A DNA stretch of 64,000 nt, taken from assembly GCF_014287795.1 (NCBI RefSeq), contig NZ_JACOON010000001.1:496001-560000 (forward strand). The letters are read 5' to 3'. Origin of the DNA: Christensenella tenuis. GTDB lineage: Bacteria; Bacillota; Clostridia; Christensenellales; Christensenellaceae. Position numbers and translations under genes: made by a program. The notes under the pieces are model-generated. The model was not told the DNA's origin. It did not search any database and saw nothing but the letters and a program-made list of their open reading frames with translations. This document shows, one piece after another, positions 52,063 to 60,686 of the stretch. The stretch's first letter is position 1. Every line of letters begins with the position of its first letter.

Positions 52063-53265
52063 TTACTTGCAACAAATATCGTAGGTGTCCTTTGCAATCG
52101 TCATTTCTTCGTCTGTCGGGATTACGAGAATCTTCACTTTTGAGTCGGGAGCCGAGATATCCATTTCCTCTCCGCGCAGACCGTCGTTTTTCTCCTTATC
52201 TAACTTTACGCCCATAAACTCAAGACCTTCAAGAGCATGCTTGCGGACATCCCAGTCGTTTTCGCCTACGCCGCCTGCAAAAGTAATGACGTCAACGCCG
52301 CCCATTGCAGCCGCATAAGAACCAATAAATTTCTTCAGACGGTAGTTAAATACGTCAAGCGCAAGCTTTGCCCGTTCGTTTCCTTTTTCCTCTTCTGCCC
52401 AAAGGTCGCGGAAATCGCTCGAAACACCGGAAATCCCCCATACGCCCGACTCCTTATTGAGGTAGTTGATTGCCTGATTAACATCCATATGCATCTTATC
52501 CATAAGATATGGAACAATTGCCGCATCGAGGTCCCCCGAACGCGTTCCCATTACGAGGCCCTCCAACGGCGTAAATCCCATGGAAGTATCCACAGAAACA
52601 CCGCCGTCAACCGCAGCAACAGAGGAGCCATTGCCAAGGTGGCAGGTGATGATTTTAAGGTCTTTGATGTCCTTGCCGAGCAATTCGGCTGCCCGCCTCG
52701 AAACATATTTATGGGATGTCCCGTGGAAGCCGTACCTTCTGACTTTATAGTCCGTGTAAGCCGTGTAAGGAATTCCATACAGGAATGCCTTTTGGGGCAT
52801 ATTTGCATGGAATGCCGTATCAAAGACACCGACCATCGGCACATCGGGCATCAGTGCGCGGCAAGCGTCAATCCCCATCAGGTTTGCTGGATTATGGAGC
52901 GGGGCAAGCTCAATATTTTCCTTGATCGCTTCCATAACTTCATCCGTAATCAATACGGATTCACTGAACTTCTCACCGCCGTGAACGATACGGTGCCCAA
53001 CCGCACAGATACCGGAAAGATCAGACACTACGCCGTGTACAGAATCCGTAAGCGCAGCAATAACCTGCTTCATCGCATCGTTGTGGTCTTTCATAGGCGT
53101 TTCGATTTCTACCTTGTCTTTTCCTGCTGGTTTATGCTTAATGACAGATCCGTCAATACCAATTCTTTCAACAAGACCTTTTGCGATAACGTCCGCACTT
53201 TCCATATCGATCAGTTGATATTTCAGTGAAGAACTCCCCGCGTTGATTACCAGAACATTTTTCAT
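52063..53265 (-). CDS. ackA: Acetate kinase
   Basis: Turns acetyl-phosphate into acetate with ATP gain. The start at 53265 (MKNVLVINAGSSSLKYQL) gives 400 residues and has AAGGGG upstream. ASKHA-fold motifs VINAGSSSLKY, CHLGNGSSVAAV and TFAGGVGEND are present. It follows pta by 21 bases; together they give substrate-level ATP in fermentation. Confidence 0.97.
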   Translation of the reverse strand: MKNVLVINAGSSSLKYQLIDMESADVIAKGLVERIGIDGSVIKHKPAGKDKVEIETPMKDHNDAMKQVIAALTDSVHGVVSDLSGICAVGHRIVHGGEKFSESVLITDEVMEAIKENIELAPLHNPANLMGIDACRALMPDVPMVGVFDTAFHANMPQKAFLYGIPYTAYTDYKVRRYGFHGTSHKYVSRRAAELLGKDIKDLKIITCHLGNGSSVAAVDGGVSVDTSMGFTPLEGLVMGTRSGDLDAAIVPYLMDKMHMDVNQAINYLNKESGVWGISGVSSDFRDLWAEEEKGNERAKLALDVFNYRLKKFIGSYAAAMGGVDVITFAGGVGENDWDVRKHALEGLEFMGVKLDKEKNDGLRGEEMDISAPDSKVKILVIPTDEEMTIAKDTYDICCK

Positions 53266-53286
53266 TTTTCCGTACCCCTTTTTCAA

Positions 53287-54285
53287 TTAGAAAGATTGAG
53301 CCTGTACTGCCGTGATCGCCACAACAGAAACAATATCATCCACACTGCATCCGCGTGAAAGATCGTTCACCGGGCGTGCGAGTCCCTGGCAGATCGGGCC
53401 GATTGCTTCTGCCCCGCCCAGCCTTTGAACCAATTTATATCCAATATTCCCCGCTTGGATATCCGGGAAGATCAATACGTTTGCATGTCCTGCAACCTTA
53501 CTGCCCGGGCTTTTTAATTGACCAACCGATTCAATCAACGCCGCATCCGCCTGTAATTCTCCGTCAATATTCAGTTCCGGCGCCATTTCTTTGGCGAGTC
53601 TTGTCGCTTCGATCACTTTGTCTACATGCTCATGCTTCGCACTGTTCTTGGTTGAAAAAGACAACATTGCAATCTTTGGATCGTCAATCCCTGCAAGGTC
53701 TTTTGCCGAATCCGCAGACGCAACCGCAATGGCTGCAAGCTCTTCTGCATTTGGATCAATATTCACTGCGCAATCCGCAAACACCATCACGCCTTCCTGG
53801 CCCCATTTGCTGTCTGGATGTTCCATGATGAAGCAGCTAGACACAATCGGTACGCCCGGTTTTGTCTTGATTACCTGCAGCGCAGGGCGCAGCGTATCGC
53901 CTGTAGAATGAATCGCCCCGGATACCATACCGTCTGCATCATTTGCCTTAATCATTAAAACCGCATAATAAAGCGGATCTTTCGTAGTTTCAAGCGCTTG
54001 TTCAGGCGTGATTCCTTTTTTCTTGCGCATTTCGTAGAACATATCGGCGTATTCCTGAAGCTTTGGAGAGGTCACCGGATTGATAATCGTCGCTCCGGAG
54101 AGATCAACGTGCTTAGTATTTGCTTTTTCAATTTCCTGCTCGTCGCCCAGCAGAATTACATTTGCAATTCCTTCACTGGCGATTTTAGCCGCCGCTTCAA
54201 TGGTACGCGGTTCGCTTCCCTCCGGCAAAACGATATTTTTCTTGACCGATTTTGCCTTATCCTTGATTTTGTCCATTAATGACAT
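53287..54285 (-). CDS. pta: Phosphate acetyltransferase
   Basis: Makes acetyl-phosphate from acetyl-CoA. ATG at 54285 (MSLMDKIKDKAKSV) gives 332 residues and has GAGGTG upstream; an in-frame GTG overlaps that site. The PTA_PTB motifs DADGMVSGAIHSTGDTLRPA and VLIFPDIQAGNIGYKLVQRL are clear. This is the short type without the DRTGG regulatory part. Confidence 0.96.
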   Translation of the reverse strand: MSLMDKIKDKAKSVKKNIVLPEGSEPRTIEAAAKIASEGIANVILLGDEQEIEKANTKHVDLSGATIINPVTSPKLQEYADMFYEMRKKKGITPEQALETTKDPLYYAVLMIKANDADGMVSGAIHSTGDTLRPALQVIKTKPGVPIVSSCFIMEHPDSKWGQEGVMVFADCAVNIDPNAEELAAIAVASADSAKDLAGIDDPKIAMLSFSTKNSAKHEHVDKVIEATRLAKEMAPELNIDGELQADAALIESVGQLKSPGSKVAGHANVLIFPDIQAGNIGYKLVQRLGGAEAIGPICQGLARPVNDLSRGCSVDDIVSVVAITAVQAQSF

Positions 54286-54340
54286 TTTTCTGCACCTCAC
54301 GATTTTATAAAATGAATTTTAAATTTTTTGATTTCTCTGC

Positions 54341-54346
54341 TATAAT
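54341..54346 (+). promoter_or_regulatory. Extended -10 promoter of tmcAL
   Basis: TGCTATAAT on the plus strand (54338-54346) is an extended -10, about 50 bases before tmcAL. No good -35 is seen. Confidence 0.5.
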
Positions 54347-54357
54347 GACACTCATAT

Positions 54358-54386
54358 ATTATATATAAAAAAACACTGCTTTGCAA
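54358..54386 (-). promoter_or_regulatory. pta-ackA promoter
   Basis: On the minus strand TTGCAA (54381-54386), 17 bases, TATAAT (54358-54363). It overlaps the leader of the divergent tmcAL gene, so the two transcription units face away from a shared 110-base region. Confidence 0.75.
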
Positions 54387-54395
54387 AGGTATTTT

Positions 54396-55571
54396 ATGAA
54401 AATCGCAGGAATCATCGCAGAATACAATCCCTTTCATACGGGGCACGCATACCATATTCAAAAGACATGTGAAAAGTGTGGCGCAGATCACATTATTTGT
54501 GTTATGAGCGGAAATTTTACACAACGCGGCGAACCCGCGGTCTGGGATAAATGGACGCGTGCAAGGTCGGCCCTTTTGGGTGGAGTCAGCCTTGTTTTGG
54601 AACTGCCTTTTGCCTATGCCACACAAAGCGCGGAAGGATTTGCCGAAGGCGGTATTTCTATTTTGGATGCGCTTAATTGTGTAGAATATCTTTCTTTCGG
54701 CGCAGAGAATACGGATCTTGACTTCATGAAGCGTGCGGCACAGCTTCTGTGCGCCGAATCTCCTGAATTCCGTAATATCCTGCGGCAAAATCTTGGCAGA
54801 GGCCTTTCCTTCCCATCTGCACGCGCGCACGCCCTTTCCCACCTTTTACCCGAAGCCGATGCCGTAGTATGGAGGCAGCCAAACAACATTCTTGCTATTG
54901 AATATCTGAAAGCAATGCATCGGCAAAAAAGCAAGCTTCAGCCCATTCCAGTTGAACGTATCGGTTCAGGATATTCCGAAAATGCTCTTGCGCCTTCTTA
55001 TTCCAGTGCACGTGCTATTCGCGGCGCGATCAAGGATGGGAATGACATCTATAAAAATTATCTTCCGGACAATGCATCTTGCTCTCGCAGTACGCCCGTA
55101 TTTCCTGAGTCCATGTTTCCATTTCTCATGTTTCAACTACGCCGCATGACCGTTCAAGAAATCGGAACCATCTACGGGGTGTGCGAAGGTTTGGAACACA
55201 GGATCTTTAGCGCTGCAAAAAAAGCCCAAAATTATAATGACCTCGTCTTCCGGATTGCCAGTAAGCGTTATCCTCATTCCCGTATTCAACGCATTTTACT
55301 CCACTCTTTGTTTGGTATTACTAAAGAACAAATGAGAAAATTGAAACTTCTGCCGCTTTATGCACGCGTGCTGGGAATCCGACAGGATTCCATTGATCTG
55401 CTTTCCTACCTTTCGGCACACGCCAAGATTCCGATCGTGACAAGGGCGGCAGAATTTCCGGACAGCTTGCTGTTTGATGCAGACTTGCTTGCTACAGATA
55501 TTTATTCCCTGTTCACAAAAAAAATCGCGCCTTCAAAGCGCGATTTCACACAGAAGCTTATTGTTATTTGA
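54396..55571 (+). CDS. tmcAL: tRNA(Met) cytidine acetate ligase TmcAL (YlbM)
   Basis: Adenylates acetate to acetylate C34 of elongator tRNA(Met). The start at 54396 (MKIAGIIAEYNPFHTGH) gives 391 residues. The nucleotidyltransferase motif AEYNPFHTGHAYHI (residues 8-21), VMSGNFTQRGEP and IGSGYS-like segments mark the family. One of two genes on the plus strand. It sits beside pta-ackA, makers of acetate, its substrate. Its last codons contain the terminator of the convergent lipase gene. Confidence 0.93.
   Translation: MKIAGIIAEYNPFHTGHAYHIQKTCEKCGADHIICVMSGNFTQRGEPAVWDKWTRARSALLGGVSLVLELPFAYATQSAEGFAEGGISILDALNCVEYLSFGAENTDLDFMKRAAQLLCAESPEFRNILRQNLGRGLSFPSARAHALSHLLPEADAVVWRQPNNILAIEYLKAMHRQKSKLQPIPVERIGSGYSENALAPSYSSARAIRGAIKDGNDIYKNYLPDNASCSRSTPVFPESMFPFLMFQLRRMTVQEIGTIYGVCEGLEHRIFSAAKKAQNYNDLVFRIASKRYPHSRIQRILLHSLFGITKEQMRKLKLLPLYARVLGIRQDSIDLLSYLSAHAKIPIVTRAAEFPDSLLFDADLLATDIYSLFTKKIAPSKRDFTQKLIVI
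55522..55546 (-). terminator. Terminator of the lipase gene inside tmcAL
   Basis: AAATCGCGC/GCGCGATTT, a perfect 9-bp stem with a seven-base loop, followed on the minus strand by TTTTT. It lies within the tmcAL reading frame (KKIAPSKRDFTQ), 25-50 bases before its stop. Confidence 0.85.
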
Positions 55572-56343
55572 TTTCAATCAGTTCCTTAATTTGCGGAAGC
55601 GCTGCATGTGCAGCCTCTTCGCCGCGGGCTATAATGTCCTGTATATCTTTATACTGGCTTCCGGAAATTCCGCTGACGTCAGGAAAGATACACATGCTCG
55701 CTTTGGGTAAATTGGTCTGTGCAAGATGCCAATCCGCCACCGAAAAAGAGGCTTGTGCAAGCCCAATTATACTTTTCGGAGGAGTGATTTTTTCTCCCCT
55801 GTATCCCACGTCCACCGCCACAACCACATCCGGTCCCATTGCCCACGCAGCGTCAATCGCCGTACGGTCAATCACGCCGCCGTCTACATAGGAAACTCCG
55901 TCAATCACGTGCGGCGTAAACATTCCTGGAATAGAAATGCTTGCCCGGACCGCTTCATGGATCGGCCCTTCCGTAAATCTTTTCAATTTGGCATCGCAGA
56001 GGCATGTTGCAATGCAACAGTACGGAATTTTCGATTTCTCAATCATGCTATTCTTGGTCATCAATTTGATCAGTTCCTGTACTTTGCTCCCCTTCACATA
56101 GCCTTTGGAAGACAAAGTCAGGTCAAAATATTTTTTATAATCAAATACGACCGCCAAATTCTCCAGCGTTTCAAGATCGGCTTCTGACGCATAAATTCCT
56201 CCGATCAAAGCCCCCATGCTGCAGCCGGCAATCGAGTCAATAGGAATTCTGTTTTCAATCATGACCCGAAGCACGCCGATGTGCGCAAATCCACGGGCTG
56301 AACCGCCTCCAAGTGCGAGTCCCATTTTTTTAACTTTTGCCAT
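55564..56343 (-). CDS. Patatin-like phospholipase (RssA/YlbK family)
   Basis: Serine hydrolase with Ser-Asp dyad, probably acting on lipids. ATG at 56343 (MAKVKKMGLALGGGSARG) gives 259 residues. Oxyanion hole GGGSARGFAHIGVL, nucleophile elbow GCSMGALIGG (Ser about 40) and catalytic Asp in YVDGGVIDR. It overlaps the convergent tmcAL by 8 bases. The gene order rsmD-coaD-...-lipase-tmcAL mirrors the B. subtilis ylb cluster. Confidence 0.92.
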   Translation of the reverse strand: MAKVKKMGLALGGGSARGFAHIGVLRVMIENRIPIDSIAGCSMGALIGGIYASEADLETLENLAVVFDYKKYFDLTLSSKGYVKGSKVQELIKLMTKNSMIEKSKIPYCCIATCLCDAKLKRFTEGPIHEAVRASISIPGMFTPHVIDGVSYVDGGVIDRTAIDAAWAMGPDVVVAVDVGYRGEKITPPKSIIGLAQASFSVADWHLAQTNLPKASMCIFPDVSGISGSQYKDIQDIIARGEEAAHAALPQIKELIEIK

Positions 56344-56360
56344 ATGTTTTCTCTCCATAA

Positions 56361-56398
56361 AAAAATCTTTACTTTATTTTCCAATAACGTAAAGATTT
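56361..56398 (-). terminator. Terminator after the coaD operon
   Basis: AAATCTTTAC and GTAAAGATTT form a 10-bp stem with a 15-base loop, followed on the minus strand by TTTTTT-like sequence, right before the lipase ribosome site. Confidence 0.7.
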
Positions 56399-56411
56399 CT
56401 TTTTAAACATT

Positions 56412-56882
56412 TTATTCAAATTCTGCCTGATCTTTATTCTTTTTATTAATAAAATTAGACTGGTTCTCTTTGATGATATCCATGTACTCCTTCATATAGG
56501 AGGATAAATCCTCGAGAACATTTACCGCATAATCGTTTGCGTTCACACGAATTTCATATGCTTGTTTCTGCGCCGTATCAATGACGCGGTTCGCCTTTTC
56601 ATAGGCCAGCTGCGTCACCTTATGTTCCTCGACCAGTTCGGATAAACGGTTATCCACCCCATCCAGAATATTTTTTGCCTTGCCCTGCGCTGAATCAATG
56701 ATTTCCCGCTTATGATCCAGAATCTCCTGCGCATATACAATTTCGTCTGGCAATGCCGCTTTGATTTCTTCCAATATTTCCAGAACAAAATCTACATCGA
56801 TCGTTTTCTTATTTCCAAACAGAGACTTTCGGCTGTTGTCTACCTCTTCAATAATCTCATTCAGCAAATCATAGACTTTCAT
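56412..56882 (-). CDS. Coiled-coil protein of unknown function downstream of coaD
   Basis: The 156-residue product is nearly all helical and charged, with heptad-like runs (EIIDSAQGKAKNILDGVDNR, ANRVIDTAQKQAYEIRVNAN) recalling DivIVA or ATP-synthase b-subunit helices. It has no signal peptide or membrane segment. Its start overlaps the coaD stop as ATGA. A similar protein commonly follows coaD in Clostridia, often loosely called an ATPase; no ATPase motif is seen. Confidence 0.8.
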   Translation of the reverse strand: MKVYDLLNEIIEEVDNSRKSLFGNKKTIDVDFVLEILEEIKAALPDEIVYAQEILDHKREIIDSAQGKAKNILDGVDNRLSELVEEHKVTQLAYEKANRVIDTAQKQAYEIRVNANDYAVNVLEDLSSYMKEYMDIIKENQSNFINKKNKDQAEFE

Positions 56883-57358
56883 TTTGCAATTCCTCCGTTT
56901 ATCATATCTGCCACTTCTTTTGGAACATAATCGGATATATCTGCGCGAAACTCAATTAATTCACGTACTGCGCTCGAACTGATGAAGTAGGTTTCCGGTT
57001 TGGAAAGAAGCGCAACCGTTTCCGCGCCGGGAAACAATTTGCCATTAATGACAGAAAGCTGTTGTTCGAGTTCAAGATCCGTACCGGTTCGGAGTCCGCG
57101 GATAATGATCTTGCATTCCAGTTTTTTCATCAATTCCACTAACAGGCCATCAAATGCTACGACTTCAACCTCTTCCATGCCGCTTGTTGCGCGGCGTATC
57201 ATTTCAATTCGTTCTTCAACTGAAAACAAATTTTTTTTCGCTGTATTGTTCAGCACCCCTACATAAACCCTGGGGAAAAGATTACACGCGCGGTCAATAA
57301 TATCCATATGGCCTTTGGTAATTGGATCAAAGCTGCCCGGATAAATGCATGCTTTCAT
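56879..57358 (-). CDS. coaD: Phosphopantetheine adenylyltransferase
   Basis: Fourth step of coenzyme A synthesis. The 159-residue protein has the nucleotidyltransferase motif YPGSFDPITKGHMDII (TxGH; residues 5-20) and IIRGLRTGTDLELEQQLS. One base after rsmD in the usual order. Confidence 0.97.
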   Translation of the reverse strand: MKACIYPGSFDPITKGHMDIIDRACNLFPRVYVGVLNNTAKKNLFSVEERIEMIRRATSGMEEVEVVAFDGLLVELMKKLECKIIIRGLRTGTDLELEQQLSVINGKLFPGAETVALLSKPETYFISSSAVRELIEFRADISDYVPKEVADMINGGIAK

Positions 57359-57907
57359 TTATTCCTCTTTCCAACGGAAAAAAGTCAGAAACGTCTTTCC
57401 GTATTTTTTCTGTTTTTCCAGACGATAGCCTTTCGCATCAAATTCAATCGGCTCGCCACTTTCCGTGACTACAACCGCACCGGCGGTAAGAAGCCCATAT
57501 TCTACAAGGTCACACAAGACCTTTCCATAGAAACCGCTTCTATAAGGCGGATCTATAAATACTATATCAAACTTCCTTTTGTTTTGAAATAGTTTCATTG
57601 CAGCCACATAGTCATTTTTAATAAACACCGCGCGGCTTTCCATTTGGGCCGCCTCAATATTGCGTTTTACTGCAGCTCCTGCACCATCGTCATAATCAAC
57701 AAACACAGCATCCTGCGCGCCGCGCGAAAGCGCTTCAAGGCCAAGCGCACCGCTGCCGGCAAAAAGGTCCAATATGTGCTTTCCCTTAAGCTCGAATTGT
57801 AACCTCCCAAACATCGCCTCTTTGACCCGGTCAAGCGTGGGCCGCGTTTCCATCCCCTCTTGGCTTGCCAGCTTCAGGCCGCGTTTTTCGCCTGCAATAA
57901 TCCTCAT
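57359..57907 (-). CDS. rsmD: 16S rRNA guanine-966 N2-methyltransferase RsmD
   Basis: Methylates G966 of 16S rRNA. The 182-residue protein has a Rossmann methyltransferase fold with HILDLFAGSGALGLEALSRG (about 44-63) and the catalytic FIDPPYRSGFY. The ATG overlaps the upstream cyclo-ligase stop. Confidence 0.95.
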   Translation of the reverse strand: MRIIAGEKRGLKLASQEGMETRPTLDRVKEAMFGRLQFELKGKHILDLFAGSGALGLEALSRGAQDAVFVDYDDGAGAAVKRNIEAAQMESRAVFIKNDYVAAMKLFQNKRKFDIVFIDPPYRSGFYGKVLCDLVEYGLLTAGAVVVTESGEPIEFDAKGYRLEKQKKYGKTFLTFFRWKEE

Positions 57908-58455
57908 CCAATGATCCCATCCGGTGTAATAATCATGTCCATACGCACATCGTGCGCCTCTGCCGGGATAAAATCTATGACCTGGAAATCATAGGCAAGA
58001 GCAATTTTTTTGGCCTTTGCCGTCTTTTTCAGGTAATCATCATAATAGCCGCAGCCAAATCCAATCCTGTGGCCAGTTCGGTCAAAAGCAATTCCCGGTA
58101 CAATCACCATATCAAGCTCTCCCGGTTCTAAAAAAGAAGCCTCTGCAAATTTAGGCTGCGCAATCCCAAATTTGCTCAATTCAAGGCCCGCGCTTTTAAT
58201 ATCCGCTGCAAACATTTCTTTTTTACGCACACAAGGCAGATATAGACGCATACCGCGAAACATCATCCATCCGGTAAGCGCCGCTGTCTTGACTTCATTA
58301 TCAAAATCGCTGTAGGAAAGTACAGATTTTATATTTTCAAATATTCCGCTTTCCGTAAGCCGCTCATATATTTTTGCGGATTCGTCTTCGATATATTTCG
58401 AAGTAAGCCCCCTCCGCATATTTAGAATCTTTTCACGTATCTCCTGTTTTGTCAT
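57904..58455 (-). CDS. 5-formyltetrahydrofolate cyclo-ligase
   Basis: ATP-dependent conversion of folinic acid to methenyl-THF. The 183-residue protein shows VPGIAFDRTGHRIGFGCGYYD (family signature, about 125-145, read as two parts) and an N-terminal RREIREKIL-like KQEIREKILNMR. Placed between alr and rsmD. Confidence 0.92.
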   Translation of the reverse strand: MTKQEIREKILNMRRGLTSKYIEDESAKIYERLTESGIFENIKSVLSYSDFDNEVKTAALTGWMMFRGMRLYLPCVRKKEMFAADIKSAGLELSKFGIAQPKFAEASFLEPGELDMVIVPGIAFDRTGHRIGFGCGYYDDYLKKTAKAKKIALAYDFQVIDFIPAEAHDVRMDMIITPDGIIG

Positions 58456-58485
58456 TTTTACTCCCTGTCGGTGGTTGAAATTCGG

Positions 58486-59622
58486 TTAATCTTCCACATA
58501 AATCCGCGGGACGCGTTCATTGAAATCAAGGAGCACCTCATAACTTATGGTTCCGCAAATTTGCGCAATAGCATCCGCCGAAATTAATTTATCCCCCCGC
58601 TTTCCCAGTACGGTCACAAGGTCTCCCGTTTGCACCTCTCCGTCAACGTCGGTGATATCAAGCATCGTCTGATCCATGCATACACGCCCAATGATGGGTG
58701 CATAAAACGAACCGCATCCTGTTGTTACAATCATTTTCCCGCGGTTTGAGAGAAGCCGATTGTATCCATCTCCATAACCAATTTGCACAGTGGCGACTTT
58801 AGTCGTGCGTTGTGCCGTAAATGTGCTTCCATAGCCCACGCTTTCCCCCGGTCCAATGGTTTTTACATGGGAAATTTCAGCAAAAACTTCCATAACAGGT
58901 TTCAGCGGTACTGCGTCTTTATCTACTTCATCCGAAGGATAATATCCGTACATCGAAATCCCAAGGCGCACCATATCATGTGAAAACTGCGGTAAGTCAA
59001 TCGTGCCCGCACTATTGTCTGCATGAATAGCCGGCTGAAATCCATTTTCCCGTAAAATCTCAATAAAATGCAAAAAACTCTCATGCTGCCGAATGGCATG
59101 CTCTTTGTTCTTCGCGTCACTATTTGCAAAATGAGTAAAGACTCCTTCAAGCTCTACATCCGGACAGGTATCTAGCATGCGGACACATGAATTCAGTTCT
59201 TCGTCGCTGCGAATTCCAATGCGGCACATACCCGTATCGAATTTCAGATGAATCTTAATTTTTTTTCCCTGCGCCGCACAAATCTTCTGCAGAAATAAAA
59301 TATCTCCTGCCGTAAAAACACACGGCTGCAAACCAAGCTCTACAGCAAGCCGTAATTGTTCATGGTTGGAACGCCCAATAACAATAATGGGAATCCCTAT
59401 TTTTTCCTCATATAAAGGCACGGCTTCTTCCGCCAGGGCAACCGCCAGCATACAAGCTCCCGCATGCTTGGCGGCCTTCGCACACTCCACAGCTCCATGC
59501 CCGTAGGCATTTGCCTTCACAACGGCTACAATCCCGCATGTGCGCGGCAGGTTTTCCGCTGCACTTCGGATGTTCTGCTTCAAATTTCCCAGATGAATCC
59601 GGGCGTATGTCTTCCTATACAA
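58486..59622 (-). CDS. alr: Alanine racemase
   Basis: PLP enzyme making D-alanine for peptidoglycan. The 378-residue protein starts at TTG (59622) after GAGGCGG. PLP Lys 36 lies in AVVKANAYGHG and the catalytic Tyr in ESVGYGSTFTAQ; ISMYGYYPSDE is also typical. The first residues of the reading frame match family N-termini (RKTYARIHLGNLKQN). Confidence 0.95.
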   Translation of the reverse strand: MYRKTYARIHLGNLKQNIRSAAENLPRTCGIVAVVKANAYGHGAVECAKAAKHAGACMLAVALAEEAVPLYEEKIGIPIIVIGRSNHEQLRLAVELGLQPCVFTAGDILFLQKICAAQGKKIKIHLKFDTGMCRIGIRSDEELNSCVRMLDTCPDVELEGVFTHFANSDAKNKEHAIRQHESFLHFIEILRENGFQPAIHADNSAGTIDLPQFSHDMVRLGISMYGYYPSDEVDKDAVPLKPVMEVFAEISHVKTIGPGESVGYGSTFTAQRTTKVATVQIGYGDGYNRLLSNRGKMIVTTGCGSFYAPIIGRVCMDQTMLDITDVDGEVQTGDLVTVLGKRGDKLISADAIAQICGTISYEVLLDFNERVPRIYVED

Positions 59623-59633
59623 AATTCCGCCTC

Positions 59634-60065
59634 TTAAATGTTATAAATCATTTCTCCGGTAAGCATTTTCAAGCCGGCGTCTTTCAGTATCTCAAATGCT
59701 CTTTCCGTTTCCTTCACATGGAAAATGACGATTGCGTTCTCACTTCTTGTTCCAACGAAAGAATACAAATATTCAACACTAATCTCATGTTCATGCAAAA
59801 CCCTCAAGACTTCTGCAAGGCCGCCGGGAGTATCTGCTACCTCGATGCCAAGCACCTTTGTCATGGAAGCCGTGAAGCCCGCTTCCTTTAAAATCTCCAG
59901 GGCAGTATCCGGATCATTGACAATGCACCTCAGGATTCCAAACTCCGAAGTATCCGCAATAGAAAGCGCCTTCAGGTCGATGCTATGGTCGGCAAGCGTC
60001 TGTGTCAAACTGTACAATCTTCCTTTTTTATTCTCAACAAAAGCCGATATTTGTTTAATCAACAT
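59634..60065 (-). CDS. Tandem ACT-domain protein
   Basis: Likely amino-acid-sensing protein. The 143 residues form two ACT domains (ISAFVENKKGRLYSLTQTLA, about 6-25; VADTPGGLAEVLRVLHEHEI, about 75-94). Such proteins commonly accompany indolepyruvate oxidoreductase and phenylacetate-CoA ligase genes, as here, suggesting a sensor of aromatic amino acids. No catalytic domain is attached. Confidence 0.88.
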   Translation of the reverse strand: MLIKQISAFVENKKGRLYSLTQTLADHSIDLKALSIADTSEFGILRCIVNDPDTALEILKEAGFTASMTKVLGIEVADTPGGLAEVLRVLHEHEISVEYLYSFVGTRSENAIVIFHVKETERAFEILKDAGLKMLTGEMIYNI

Positions 60066-60107
60066 TTTTTCATCCTCCTTCAGCGTTTTCCATCTTCTGG
60101 CCCCGCA

Positions 60108-60686
60108 TTATAAAGCATATCCGAGTTCGAATGCATTCTCGTTCAGGCCGATAAATTTAGGCTTAACGACGGAACGAATCGCTTCTTTCCAAATTTCTTT
60201 ATCAAGCGGCATATTTTTAGCAAGCACTCCAAGTAAAACGGTATTGACCGCCTTCACGCTTCCCGCCTCGTTGGCAAGCTTAAGCGCATCTACAAATACC
60301 GCATCCGGAAAATACGTCTTGATTTTCCCGGGTATATTCTGCGGATATTCGGCCGCCCCAATAATGACAGGCATAGGCAGAACCTGCTGTGAATTACAAT
60401 ACAACTTGCCGCCCTGCGGGTTAAGATACGGCAGCCACCGCAAGCCTTCCAATTCCTCAAACGCCAAAAGAATATCTGCGCCGCATTCGTCAATGACTGG
60501 AGAATATACTTTTTCCCCCTGATCGCCCATGCGTACATACGTAACTACACTGCCACCGCGCTGGGCCATTCCATGCACTTCCGAAAGCTTCACATCATAT
60601 CCCATCCTAAGGGCGATTTGTCCAAATACCATACTCGCAAGCAGCGTGCCCTGACCGCCTACTCCAGCTATCAATATACTTTTCAT
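60108..60686 (-). CDS. iorB: Indolepyruvate:ferredoxin oxidoreductase beta subunit
   Basis: Gamma-domain subunit of the 2-oxoacid oxidoreductase that oxidises aryl-pyruvates to aryl-acyl-CoA. The 192-residue protein has IAGVGGQGTLLASMVFGQIA (residues about 6-25) and GMAQRGGSVVTYVRMG, family signatures. The ATG overlaps the iorA stop. Confidence 0.94.
   Translation of the reverse strand: MKSILIAGVGGQGTLLASMVFGQIALRMGYDVKLSEVHGMAQRGGSVVTYVRMGDQGEKVYSPVIDECGADILLAFEELEGLRWLPYLNPQGGKLYCNSQQVLPMPVIIGAAEYPQNIPGKIKTYFPDAVFVDALKLANEAGSVKAVNTVLLGVLAKNMPLDKEIWKEAIRSVVKPKFIGLNENAFELGYAL

Noticed and set aside
54297..54842. 181-codon minus-strand frame over the pta promoter and tmcAL start
   Set aside because: It runs across the pta-ackA promoter and is antisense to tmcAL, which has strong family motifs.
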